A DNA stretch of 64,000 bases, from NCBI GenBank assembly GCA_027922465.2, contig BQMF02000200.1:620001-684000 (forward strand), written 5' to 3'. The notes beneath the pieces are model-generated. The model saw only the letters and a program-made list of their open reading frames with translations. It was not told where the DNA came from and ran no database searches. The stretch's first letter is position 1. Each line of letters begins with the position of its first letter. The translations under genes and the position numbers were made by a program. The stretch is from Turritopsis dohrnii. Its lineage: Eukaryota; Cnidaria; Hydrozoa; Anthoathecata; Oceaniidae. Below, piece by piece: positions 12,407-24,042 of the stretch.

Positions 12407-15275
12407 CTAAAATATTCCACTTAGCTCACTGAATAAACTAATCACGTTGTCATATAGATGAAATAGGCACATCTTTTCATTCTTCTCTTTTTTTTTCAGT
12501 GTTTTGTTGCTAATTGTCTTTGCCATTGGGTGTACACGGAGATAGTGCTCCTTCAGCATGCTCTTAACTCTGTTTTTCCCATCTGGAATGTGCCAAAAAC
12601 GTCTCTTCAGGTTGGTGAACACTGGGTGGATACTCTCACCTCCTTGTTCACCGTAAATGCCTAATCCAAATCGCCAGTTGTCGATGAAGTCTTTTACATG
12701 ATCTTCAAGCATGTGGAGTTTTGTTGTGATGCTTTCACCTGACCAGGTTTGGCGATAAAAAGACATTAGTTCTTGAATTTTTTCCTCTGCAAAATATATA
12801 AACAACTATATTATTTAGATTTATGTTGTCAGTGAATTGAACTTTTATAAATTGGCTAAGGAAATATTATCTTACCTAGTTCAAAAACCATCTCATCTGA
12901 AAAAACATCGGATGAATTCATCAACTGATGACAAAAAGAATACTCAGTGAATAATTCTTTAAACTTGGTACTTATATCTATTGCTTTATAATGAATAGTT
13001 GAACCAGACAGTCCAAGTGATATAACTTTTATGGGAATGCTGTTGCATAGTTGTATGATGCTTGGTAACTAAGATTAACAATGAAATACTAGATATTAAT
13101 GAATTATTTCAATACATTAATGCTATTTATATATATGAAATACGCACCTTCAGCATTTTGTGGACATGATTGCCAATAAAACTTTTACCGTGGTATACTT
13201 GACGACAAACATTCAAGGACTGTAGGGTTTTCTCAAGGACTTTAACTAACAGACCAGGACTAGAACTAGTTTTTGATAAAATTGCTTGTAGTTCCTTTTT
13301 CTGAAGTGTGATAATACAAAAATGATTTTTGACAGTTACAAAGAGTGTTATTAATGAAACAGAAACATTTACTTTCGCATCCATTTTCTCTTATAAATGG
13401 ATAATCCGTAAGGTAAATATTGAACGTATTTCATCTTCATTCTCTGGGTTTTTTAAAATGTTGGATGTGATAGCATCATGCACCTGAAGATAGTTAATTC
13501 TTCTCATAATTGTTATAAATTGGGTGAACTTAGACTCACATCACAAAAAAAAAAAAGAAATTTCAGCTGTACTTAACAACTAACATGCATGGAACTTTTC
13601 ACTTGTAAATAAATATTTGTATGGATATTTTCATTGTTTGAATGATTACAAAATCTTAGAATTACCAATGAATTTTTTTCTTTGAGGTCATTTATTGTGT
13701 AATACAATGAACGTATTTTCTTCTGTTGGTCAACCAATTCACTATATTATATCATTCTAGCACCATTTACATCTTGTTGATGAGACATTTCAAAATCAAG
13801 CATGCTGCATTCCACTTCCTCAATTTAAAGAATTTCCTATATGTTCCTAGTGAGATATGCAAGGCTGGTAATGCAACCTACAATATAAACAATGTATATA
13901 ATGGAGTATTTTATTTGTTCTCTGCAAAAAGTAATGATAAAGTAAGAAACATTACTTGATCTAGTGGTATATTAAAAAAGGGTTCATCTATCACATTATT
14001 AAATAATTTTGCTTTCTTAAGATCACCACCAGCAGAATTGAAGTTTTCGACATCCACTTTTAGAGATTCAAGAGATCTTTTTGGAAATTTTTTATGTGGA
14101 GTCTGCATTGCTTCTCATGTAGTGGTGCAAAATAAGCAGCAGTGACGTCCTATGAAAAATGGTCGGTAAACAGTACAACACATTTTATTTGTTTTTATTG
14201 ATGAATGATAATATTGATAATAACTGTAGATGTCTTTTGACCTTGTTAAGGAGAAATTAGATTTTTTGTTTTACCATTTGCACCTGTCAGTCCATATACA
14301 TTGCATAAGAATTCATAGTCTCCAAACATAAATACCCTCAACTTCTTTTCCCTGAACAGATGAAGAAAAAAGAATGAAATTACTGTTTGTTTGTTTCTTT
14401 GTTTCTTTTTTTCCATTTTTGTTTTGTACATGATTTCATTATAGTTAACTTACTCCCAATAATCATTTTGCAGGGCATCAACTTGGCTTTTGAATCGACT
14501 TAATGTTATCTTCAAATTTGTGCGATAATCCTTCGCTTCAAACAAGCTGAATACGGTTGTATTATTTTTGCTATTTGGCTTGTCAGTGTTTGCAATTTGA
14601 TAGCACCTTTTAAAAGACCCTCCTCCATGGTCACCACCAATTTTGATGTGAACTTCATTCGAAATTTTGTTGAAATTGAGCATATTGTGCCTGAAATTTT
14701 AAGTCTTATGTTAATGATTTTTAAATGTTTGGTCTATTATTTGATTTTTGTAAATACAGGCCAAAGAGTACCTTTTTAAAGATTGTAGTAACTCTAAAAG
14801 ATGTGTATAAATATTTGACACATAACCCCAAGGTGCTGTTTGAATTTTATAAGACCCTTTGCTCTCTTTTGATTCTAATAAAAAGGGTGCTTCCTCAACT
14901 AAAAAGTCTGCTCCAGACCATTCTGTTGCAACGTTTCGTTGTTTGTTAATTGATGGTATGTTGATGTTGAATGCCTTCAACCACCTATGAAAAAATTGTA
15001 ATTTTGCAATGTATCATAACAGTAATGATATATATATAAAGTAGATTTTATGTAAACTACAACCTTGACAATGCTTTAAGTTTATTCCATGGAATTCCCA
15101 AATCATCTTTCAGAGATACCATCTCAGGTGCTGTAATTTGTACACAACCAATGTTGGCTTTCAACAAAACATGCTCTTGTGTTTTAGTGTCCAAGCTTCT
15201 TATGAATGATGAAGTTTGGTGCGTTAATGCTGCTGAAGAGTTTCCTGCTGTAAGCTTCAGATGTTCGTGATACAT
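12407..15275 (-). pseudogene. multi-exon transposon-like protein (putative DDE-type), 5'-truncated, one in-frame stop
   Basis: Exons on the minus strand, from the 5' side: 15064-15275, 14772-14984, 14454-14690, 14275-14351, 13956-14149, ~13771-13877, possibly 13660-13740, 13148-13300, 12876-13068 and 12407-12786, all with GT/AG borders. Conserved blocks in order are VHIKIGGDHGGGSFK, VFMFGDYEFLCNVYGLTGAN, GRHCCLFC, PALHISLG, GKSFIGNHVHKMLK and TTKLHMLEDH...GIYGEQGGESIH. These blocks belong to a repeated protein family that I recall from cnidarian genomes. The Asp of GGD, the Asp of FGDYE and the Glu of GEQGGES are plausible DDE residues (inference). The exon after GRHCCLFC carries a TGA where the family likely has Arg. 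The first exon starts at the outer edge of the giant palindrome, which appears to have cut off the 5' end. Confidence 0.6.
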
Positions 15276-16000
15276 ATCCCTTTATTTGAATTTCTTAACA
15301 TCCAAGTGTCTGTTTATATGTCTGAAATTTAAAATAAGACGCAGCTTATCGTTTCGTTCGGCTACTGTTAATGGGCTGACACAAAATGGCGGTTCCGATA
15401 CTTCTACTACGCATTTGTTTTGAATCAATTCTTTTATAGAGTCTTCGACAAAGTCTTTATGTGATAAACTTGAAGCATTGGTTTTTTTCTGAAGGGTAGA
15501 GAGTATCCATTTTTTATCACATTGAGAACCGTTTTCGAAGCCTTAAGTTTGTTTTCTGAATAACCGACGTTTTGCTTAAGTCTGCCTGCTACTATGCATT
15601 CCTGAGCACCCTCTCCTAAAAAATCCAAAAATAACCGAACTAGGGATGAAAGTATACTGCTACCTCAAGTTAATGAAAAATAGCAATAATATTACATACA
15701 ACTGGTTTCAAAGTTGAAAATAACATGATAACTCAATTGCTTACAAAAGGGAGGCATTAGCTTTTTTGAGTCATTTCGTCTTTTGTTCGCGAGAAAATAG
15801 TTCTTTGCCATGTGACCTAACCTGCCACAGTTAGACATAGGGGTAAAGGTTTCGCGTCTACCCTCAGATCGAAATCTCGACAATGAACTTTTGGAATATG
15901 GACTAAAGTTCTGCTGTTTGTACGATTTACTTTTCTTTTCCTCTTAGATGCGGCTGACTTTATGGCCTAAGTCATCCAAAACTGCGCTTTTTTTACTGTT
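15269..16000 (-). pseudogene. DIRS-like retroelement 5' part, gag knuckle and start of RT (left-arm copy)
   Basis: Minus-strand mirror of 29519-30250. It carries a decayed CCHC knuckle (NCGRLGHMAKN, first and last Cys lost) in 15692-15883. Pieces of the N-terminal reverse transcriptase (GRLKQNVGY...ENKLKASKTVLNVI, then after frameshifts VVEVSEPPFCVSPL and LRLILNFRHINRHLDV) follow in 15269-15628. Several stops and frameshifts show it is dead. The reading frame is cut at 15269, where sequence changes to the adjacent transposon-like gene. Confidence 0.7.
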
Positions 16001-16210
16001 CAAAAATTTAATAGTTGTGCCTAAGCAAAACAATTTTAATCATGTATTCCCTTAATGTTTTTAGTTGCATGTCAGGTAGTTTCTTAGAAAGAAATCAGTG
16101 ATAATAACCAAAGTAGATACAAAAATCCTCTTTAATGGTATTAATATTGCAAAATTCCTTGAGATAACATTCATTAATAATGTCGATTAAAGAAAACTTG
16201 AATAACTTCA

Positions 16211-18796
16211 CCCAGTAAGCATCCGACGTTTAAATGACGGTCAGGATATGGTCACATTAACGACGCGACCAAAACTGACCAAAACTAACGTTTATTTGAC
16301 GTCGTGTTATGGTCATAGTTAGTCATGACCATATCTGACGATCATATCACGAAGATGTAAAAATCATAATAATGAACGAAAAGCAACTTTTTTTGCTATA
16401 TCTACATTCCGTTCTCTTATAATTGAACAAAAATATGTTTCCTACTCCAATAACGGTAAATGAATCGATGACGTCATGTTCACGTTCAAACAACGGTCAT
16501 TAAAACGTCGATATGACGTCGCTCTTTTCTTAGGAGTTTGATCACAAAAAAACATAAAATGCGTGAAAAGCCAGAGAAGCGATAATGGAATAAAAACGCT
16601 GCCTTAGGCACAATAGAGTTTAATTCCTTAGAACTAAACCCAAACTAAATAAGTGATTTTTAAAAACGTTGGGAAGACGTCGTAACAACCGTTTCTTCGA
16701 CGTCCATACAACGTCATTTACTTTCATTATAATCCAATCTTTTTATTCGCATCATTTTAGTGTATTCGTGCCTTAGCATTCACGTATCAGAACAGTCTGA
16801 AGAGACATAATGATATTTTTGTCTAAAAAGACATGTTTATATCTGAAGAGATACTTTGAATGATACAAATGATACTTTGACATTTTAATACATTTGTTAT
16901 AAAGTTAACACTACTGCCACTATAGACTTTTGGTTATACGTATTTAGCTAATACAGAAATATATTGGCATGCATTTATTTAACATTAAAACCACTGCATT
17001 TTTTGACTTTAGGACACCCATGGTGGAGTAATTGACTTTAGGACACCCATGGTGGAGTAAAGTCTTTAAAATACCCGTGTTTCTCCTACTACTACTACTA
17101 CTCCTACTACTACTACTACTCCAAGTTATGAACGTTTTCGTGCAACGTTTACATGACATCGTTGCCGAATTCGCAAATTCGGTCAAATTAGGACTTCCAG
17201 TTGACCAATTTTCATGAAATTTTGCACGGATCACAATTGAAAGGTGCTGATTTCAAATTTGACAATGATATTGCCAGGTTTGACTAAAATTGGCCAATTT
17301 AGGCCAAATTTGGACCAAATTTCGAAAGTTCTTCAATTTTCATGAAAATTTGCACGGATCACAATTGAAAGGTGCTGATTTCAAATTTGACAATGATATT
17401 GCCAGGTTTGACTAAAATTGGCCAATTTAGGCCAAATTTGGGCCAAATTTCGAAAGTTCTTCAATTTTCATGAAATTTTGCACGGATCACAATTGAAAGG
17501 TGCTGATTTCAAATTTGACAATGATATTGCCAGGTTTGACTAAAATTGGCCAATTTAGGCCAAATTTGGGCCAAATTTCGAAAGTTCTTCAATTTTCATG
17601 AAACTTTGCACGGGATTACAATTGAAAGGTGCTGATTTCAAAAATTTGACAATGATTTTGCCAGGTTTGACTAAAATTGGCCAATTTAGGCCAAATTTCG
17701 ACCAAATTTCGAAAGTTCTTCAATTTTCATGAAATTTTGCACGGATCACAATTGAAAGGTGCTGATTTCAAATTTGACAATGATATTGCCAGGTTTGACT
17801 AAAATTGGCCAATTTAGGCCAAATTTGGGCCAAATTTCGAAAGTTCTTCAATTTTCATGAAATTTTGCACGGATCACAATTGAAAGGTGGTGATTTCAAA
17901 TTTGACAATGATTTTGCCAGATTTTACTAAAATTGGGCAATTCAGGTCAAATTTGGACCAAATTTCGAAAGTTCTTCAATTTTCATGAAATTTTGCACGG
18001 ATCACATTTGAAAGGTGGTGATTTCAAATTTGGCAATGATTTTGTCAGGTTTGACTAAAATTGGCCAATTTAGGCCAAATTTGGACCAAATTTCGAAAGT
18101 TCTTCAATTTTCGCAAAAATTTGCACGGATCACAATTGAAAGGTGCTGATTTCGAATTTGACAATGATTTTGCCAGGTTTTACTAGAATTGGGCAATTTA
18201 GGTCAAATTTGGACCAAATTTAGAAAGTTCTTCAAATCTCAAAAAATTTTGCGTCGATCACATTTAAAAGGTGCTGATTACGAATTTGTCAGTCATTTTG
18301 TCAGATTTGACGAGAAATGGGTAATTCAGGCCAAATTTGAATCAAACTTAGAAAGTTCTGCAATATTCATAAAACTTTCTACAACGCACAATTAGAAGTT
18401 GTTGATTTTGAATTTGCCAGTCATGTTATTAGATTTGAACATAATTTGGCAATTCGGCAACGTTGTATTTTTGAGACTAACTATGCATCGTTGTGTCACG
18501 TCCTGAAGTCTTCAAGCCAAGCGGCTTCTTGTTCTGGTTTTAAAACGAAAGCAAAATTTAAATTCCAAATAGCATTCACAATTACCTTCCGAATAAGACA
18601 TTATATAATATCATGGTCCTTTTACGTCATAAAAACGTCGAAAGAACATCTCATCGACCGTCCAAAATGACCGTCAGATGATGGTCACTTTTTGACGTCA
18701 CAATTATGTTGCATTTCGGACCACCAGACGACCGTCAAACGACGGTCAGAGTTGACTGTCATATGACGTTATCCTGACGTCATAATGTTTAATGGG
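16211..18796. mobile_element. TIR element with GACGTC/GACGGTC motifs and minisatellite (left-arm copy)
   Basis: Ends are CCCAGTAAGCATCCGACG at the left and, inverted, CCCATTAAACATTATGACG at the right, an imperfect terminal inverted repeat. Both subterminal zones (16225-16345, 16470-16710, 18655-18785) are packed with TGACGTC, GACGGTC and GACCGTC words. The flanks TGAACTT and TGAAGTT may be a decayed target duplication. The centre holds a (CTA)n-type tract near 17090 and the minisatellite at 17205-18430. No transposase ORF is seen, so it is non-autonomous. A MULE-like or other superfamily cannot be chosen. Confidence 0.6.
17205..18430. repeat. ~120 bp minisatellite, about 10 units (left arm)
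   Basis: Each unit contains TTTCATGAAATTTTGCACGG, AAGGTGCTGATTTC, TTGCCAGGTTTGAC and GGCCAATTTAGGCC-like segments, ending in TTCGAAAGTTCTTC. Units become more diverged toward 18.4 kb. The right arm has about two more units (27060-28310). Confidence 0.85.
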
Positions 18797-20110
18797 CAAG
18801 TTCAAAAGTAGTTCAAGAAATTATTCTTTCCACTTCTTTTCAACAGTCAGGGAAACAAGAATAGAAAACAACAATTATGGAAGAACTGGTTCTTTCGTCT
18901 CGGTTGGCATCACAAACGTACCATTTACACTTAATCAAACGTATCATTTACACTTAATCTCATGTATGGCGACTAGCCGGCAGCGAAAAAAACCCCTCAG
19001 AGGAAACATAGTCTTCGAACCAATTGCATTAGTCGCCTGTACCCCCGAAGTTTAAGGGTTTCTTATTCTTTCTTTATCATTATCATTATCATTATTATTA
19101 TCACTATTGTTTGTATCATTTCTGTAATCTTTCTGTAGTCTTTTTTTTTCAGGAAAAACATGCGTTTCTTTATCGTGGTAAAGTTTGTACAATCCAGTGT
19201 TGCAGACGATGCGGTATAAAAGAAAAATGAAAGATAATCAATTTAATCAATCAAACAACATTAAGAATGCTAACAAAATATTTAGCTCAAAGAAAACTGA
19301 AACGTTTGCGATAGTCAATGCCAAGTGACAAGAGAGAGAGAGAGAGAGAGAGAGCTGGTTGTGAACCAGATCCGACTTATATACAAGTCGGAATGCGCAT
19401 GCGCTGACTCGCTCTCCCAGGCATCCGACAGTGATGCAGAATACGCAAAGAAACTCTGTTTCCACTACCTGCGATAGTGGAAACAACGCATTTCTGGATG
19501 AACTATGAATAATCTGTTCTTATTTCGAAACATCTCTGATCAATTGGATTACTTTAAGTAAAAGCGTTTGTTTACATGAGTACAATTTCAAGGAATGACT
19601 AAAACACTAGAAATATCAATCATGTTTATTTTCAGTGATAATGATTAGAACTTTATCTTACGAAACTTGTATGCGCAAGCACGTTTATGGGACTGATAGA
19701 ATCATTATAACAGCAACAACTAATACAAGGAAAATGCCAAACACATGCTGGTCCTTTAAAACACTTCAACTCAAATGGAGTCTACTCGCACAGCGAAGAA
19801 ATCATTTTAAGTAAGTTCAATCTATTTATAAAATTTTATAAACCGCATAAAATATTGATAATTATATCCCATTTTATTATCTTAAAAAGATGAATTTTAT
19901 TCGCAGTCATCAGGACACATGACAGAGCAAATATCACATGTAGCGTTTACCTTCTCCACATTGATGACTGTTAAAGAGTAACACCCTCATTCACTCAACA
20001 GCATTCTTGCTACACTCCAATGTGCTGCAGACTTTTGTAGAATCAAAAGTCTAAGTAAATTTTTAGGGGAATGAAGGCTCGGTATTCTTTTGGCAGTTGT
20101 AATTGCATTT
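18797..20110. other. promoter-bearing non-coding part of left arm
   Basis: Mirror of 25152-26465. It holds a (GA)12 tract at 19331-19354 and the inverted TATA-type promoter at 19376-19383. Short open frames have no recognisable motif. Confidence 0.4.
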
Positions 20111-20159
20111 ATTACTTTCCTTTCATTCTCTGAGGCCAGAACTTCTCTTTAACAGCACC

Positions 20160-21340
20160 ATTAAAAAAGAAATTTGAATTGATGAGGACACTACGGCGGA
20201 GTGGTGAGTATTGGAATGAATGAATACATGGAATTCTTCGTTTAACATGTAATTCTTCGTTTTTAATGATGTATTTTAGCAGTAAGTCTACAGTTTCGTC
20301 ATATGGGGTATTTTTAAGTTGATGATCGTTGAATTGATGAGACACCACGGAGGAGTGGTAAGTATCGGAATGAATAGGTACATGGAGTTCTTCGTTTAAC
20401 ATGTAATTTTTCGTTTTTAATGGTATGATTTTAGCAGTAGGTCTTTAGGTTCATCATGTGAGATATTCTTTAGTTTGACGATCGTTGAATTGACGAGGAC
20501 ACCACGGCGGAGTGGTAAGTATTGGAATGAATGAATACATGAAATTCTTCGTTTAACATGTAATTCTTCGTTTTTAATGATGTATTTTAGCAGTAAGTCT
20601 ACAGTTTCGTCATATTGGGTATTTTTAAGTTAAATGATCGTTGAATTGATGGGGACACCATGCAGGAGTGGTGAATGTTGAAATATATAGATACATTGAG
20701 ATTTTTTCATTTCATATGGAGTTTGTCGTTTTGAATGGTATGTTTTTAGCAGTAGGTCTTTCAGGTTCATCATAATGAGATGTTAATTAGTTTGATGAAA
20801 GTTGAATTAATGAAGACACCACGGAGGAGTGATGAGTATTGAAATGAGTAGATGCATAGGATTCTTCGTTTAATGTGGAAATCTTCGTTTTGAATGATAC
20901 ATTTTATAAATAAAAGCTTCAGGTTCCTAAGCTGGGGTGTTCTTGAGTTGATTATCGTTGATTTGATGATAGCACCACGGAGGAGTGCTGCGTGTAGGAA
21001 TTCATGGATGTATGGGATAATTCGAATATTTTGATGGAATTCAGAGTTGATTCGAACATGAGTAATTGGAACGTGTGTGAGCGAGTCTGCAGGTTCGTCA
21101 TATATGGGGTATTTTTAAGTATGATGACCGTTTAATTGATGAGGACGCCAGGGAGGAGTGGTGAGTATTGAAATGAATGGATACATGGATTTCTTCGTTT
21201 TGCATGGAACTCTTCGTTTTTAATGATGTATTTTTGGCAGTAGGTCTACAGGTTCGTCATATATGGGGTATTTGTAAGTTTGATGATCGTTGAACTGATG
21301 AGGACACCACGGAGGAGTGGTGAGTATTAGAATGAGTGGA
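20160..21340 (-). repeat. ~160 bp tandem array, about 8 units (left arm)
   Basis: Mirror of 23930-25100. See the right-arm entry for the unit structure. Units are marked on this strand by GGAGGAGTGGTG-like words at regular spacing. Confidence 0.8.
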
Positions 21341-21970
21341 TGCATGGGATTCTTCGTTTGACTTGAAATTCTTCGTTTCATTAATGCATGATGCATTATA
21401 CTCATTGTTTTGAGTGCAGATAAGACACGTGTTTCCAATGTTATACGTACAAGAACATACCGGACAGATATGGCTCTCAGCTTCATTTTCGAATCTGCAT
21501 GCTAAAGACAAAGATTCGTCAACAGGTTGAGGAGTGAGAGAAATGAAATCTGGGGATACGTCATCTTCATAGTCCAGAGATTTAGTTGATAGGACAAACC
21601 AACTTTTAGATAAAAAAATCCCTTTCTTTCGATATATTCCCATAAATTTGTGTCTTCACATAGTGTTTCCTCATTTGGTCCACGTTAAGATTTGATGCAC
21701 TCCAATGAATATTCCATAAAATTATTTCTGATCAAAATACAATTCCATGACTTTGTTTTTTATTTCTTCAAATGTGATAGCCTTTCCGACTTCTAATTTA
21801 ATGAACCGATACCCACCACCATCCTTTTGAGTTTACAATCTCGTAATGATCCTTGATTGGGTTGAATCTGTCCCATTTAACTTGCAATTTTTTTATCTTT
21901 GATGTTGATGGGGAAGAAGAAGACGATGTTTAATTTTTTTCCGAACTTTGGACAATAAATTTCCAAGGCG
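21220..21970 (-). pseudogene. decayed ORF with CPVCSCTY...CLIC motif (left-arm copy)
   Basis: Mirror of 23292-24042. A cysteine-rich segment and, upstream in other frames, a WDRFNPIKDHYEIVNS / YRFIKLEVGKAITFEEI segment are visible but broken by frameshifts. Confidence 0.4.
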
Positions 21971-22139
21971 AGTCTAAGTTTTGCGTCTCTTTCTGTCATT
22001 CGATGATTCAGCATTATTTTTACTTGAATTTTTATTGCTCATGTAGGATTCTACCTGATCACGCACGACCTGCTTTGAAACGACGTCCAGTTTGTTGATT
22101 GTTTATGCTTTCAGAAATGACGGTTGCCGAGAGAAATTT

Positions 22140-22340
22140 GTAAATAAAACTTATAGAAGTTTGAAATTTTTTTAAAGAAGTTTGAACTTTTTTCATAGAA
22201 ATTTGAAATTTTTTTGTAGAAGTTTGTAATTTTTTATAGAAGAAGTTTGTAAATTGTTTATAGGAGTTTGAAAATTTTTTATAGGAGTTTGAAGTTTTTT
22301 TTATAGAAGCCTGGAAATCTGTTATAGAAGTTTGACCCTT
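22140..22340. repeat. ~20 bp minisatellite at the palindrome's inner edge
   Basis: About nine variants of TATAGAAGTTTGAAATTTTT in a row. The first few units (up to 22204) belong to the left arm and are mirrored at 23058-23120. The rest are present only in the spacer. Confidence 0.85.
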
Positions 22341-23057
22341 CAGTGCCATTGTAACTGCTGAATGAAACGATATTTCAATGTTAAAGTTTTCATACTCTAA
22401 AGTCAGATGTAGCCAACCACAAAACCACATCGTCAATAAATTTGTGTACAGCTTCTGATTTTAGGCTGTTTCAATTTTTTCCGCCTGAGTGCTACACCGT
22501 ACGGTATATGATGGCTATTACCAAAGATAATGAAATTCTTGATTATCTTTTATTCTACGTTGCGAAAAGCAGGCTATTGTCTTACTTAAGATCAATATGA
22601 CAAGTTAAGTGGAAAAAAAGAATGTAGAGAAAACAAACACAAAAGACTGATAGATAGAAGTTTGTAAGTCGATCACTATGGCAACAGCATCGTCAACTAC
22701 TAAATGGAATTGTTTTGACTTGAGCAATGTGTTCAGTATTTTTTAACAATAGCTGCCTTATTTTCACACACTTTCTTATGAATTGCACTTTTCTATTAAC
22801 AATTATATTATTAATTATCGAATTCATGGAATAGATGAATATAAATAAATAATGGGCAAATATGACAAAACCTCCATGTATAAAGCATGGTATTGTTTTT
22901 GTTTTTACTTCGAACCCAGTGTTTCTCGTCTTTAATATACGGATTATCGAAAAGTCAAGAAATCCTGGGTTCGAGGTTGCCACCAAATCTTTCCATGCTA
23001 ACGAATGGATCGCTGGATAGTTGAAAGAAACAAACTCGTTTTATAATAAATCTACAT
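22205..23057. other. palindrome spacer (853 bp)
   Basis: Unique sequence between the two arms. It contains most of the 20 bp minisatellite, an open minus-strand fragment reading LHLTLEYENFNIE, AT-rich DNA and a small MITE at 22907-22979. No complete gene. Confidence 0.8.
22907..22979. mobile_element. short MITE in palindrome spacer (~73 bp)
   Basis: Left end CTTCGAACCCAGTGTTTCT and right end AAATCCTGGGTTCGAGGTTG form a good inverted repeat. The right end matches the left end of the element at 8858 on the opposite strand, so the two are relatives. Confidence 0.6.
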
Positions 23058-23291
23058 AAATTTCTATGAAAAAAGTTCAAACTTCTTTAAAAAAATTTCA
23101 AACTTCTATAAGTTTTATTTACAAATTTCTCTCGACAACCGTCATTTCTGAAAGCATAAACAATCAACAAACTGGACGTCGTTTCAAAGCAGGTCGTGCG
23201 TGATCAGGTAGAATCCTACATGAGCAATAAAAATTCAAGTAAAAATAATGCTGAATCATCGAATGACAGAAAGAGACGCAAAACTTAGACT

Positions 23292-24042
23292 CGCCTTGGA
23301 AATTTATTGTCCAAAGTTCGGAAAAAAATTAAACATCGTCTTCTTCTTCCCCATCAACATCAAAGATAAAAAAATTGCAAGTTAAATGGGACAGATTCAA
23401 CCCAATCAAGGATCATTACGAGATTGTAAACTCAAAAGGATGGTGGTGGGTATCGGTTCATTAAATTAGAAGTCGGAAAGGCTATCACATTTGAAGAAAT
23501 AAAAAACAAAGTCATGGAATTGTATTTTGATCAGAAATAATTTTATGGAATATTCATTGGAGTGCATCAAATCTTAACGTGGACCAAATGAGGAAACACT
23601 ATGTGAAGACACAAATTTATGGGAATATATCGAAAGAAAGGGATTTTTTTATCTAAAAGTTGGTTTGTCCTATCAACTAAATCTCTGGACTATGAAGATG
23701 ACGTATCCCCAGATTTCATTTCTCTCACTCCTCAACCTGTTGACGAATCTTTGTCTTTAGCATGCAGATTCGAAAATGAAGCTGAGAGCCATATCTGTCC
23801 GGTATGTTCTTGTACGTATAACATTGGAAACACGTGTCTTATCTGCACTCAAAACAATGAGTATAATGCATCATGCATTAATGAAACGAAGAATTTCAAG
23901 TCAAACGAAGAATCCCATGCATCCACTCATTCTAATACTCACCACTCCTCCGTGGTGTCCTCATCAGTTCAACGATCATCAAACTTACAAATACCCCATA
24001 TATGACGAACCTGTAGACCTACTGCCAAAAATACATCATTAA
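23292..24042 (+). pseudogene. decayed ORF with GGGYRFIKLEV and CPVC motifs (right-arm copy)
   Basis: Pieces in different frames read KVKWDRFNPIKDHYEI and GGGYRFIKLEVGKAITFEEI, then, from about 23619, a long open segment with SHICPVCSCTYNIGNTCLIC. The first part resembles a G-G-G-(T/Y)-R module seen in repeated invertebrate proteins of unknown role. The Cys pairs could bind zinc. Frameshifts separate the parts. No function is assigned. The open segment runs into the ~160 bp repeat array. Confidence 0.4.

Larger units (their letters stand above)
15269..22204. repeat. left arm of giant palindrome (6.9 kb)
   Basis: Reverse complement of 23058-30250. Paired coordinates sum to 45519 in the outer part and about 45262 in the inner part. 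The change comes mainly from a ~256 bp copy-number difference in the minisatellite near 17.2-18.4 kb, plus a 3 bp triplet near 17.1 kb and 2 bp in a (GA)n tract at 19331-19354. Otherwise only scattered single-base differences are seen. The arm holds inverted copies of the DIRS 5' part, a TIR element, a promoter and a ~160 bp repeat array. Confidence 0.95.

Noticed and set aside
17032..17234. Leucine- or serine-rich small ORFs (also at 28282-28575)
   Set aside because: Produced by a CTA/TAG-type trinucleotide tract; open on both strands.
22059..22436. Lys/Phe-rich ORF in palindrome centre
   Set aside because: Mostly translation of the 20 bp minisatellite; only a short N-terminal part looks coding.
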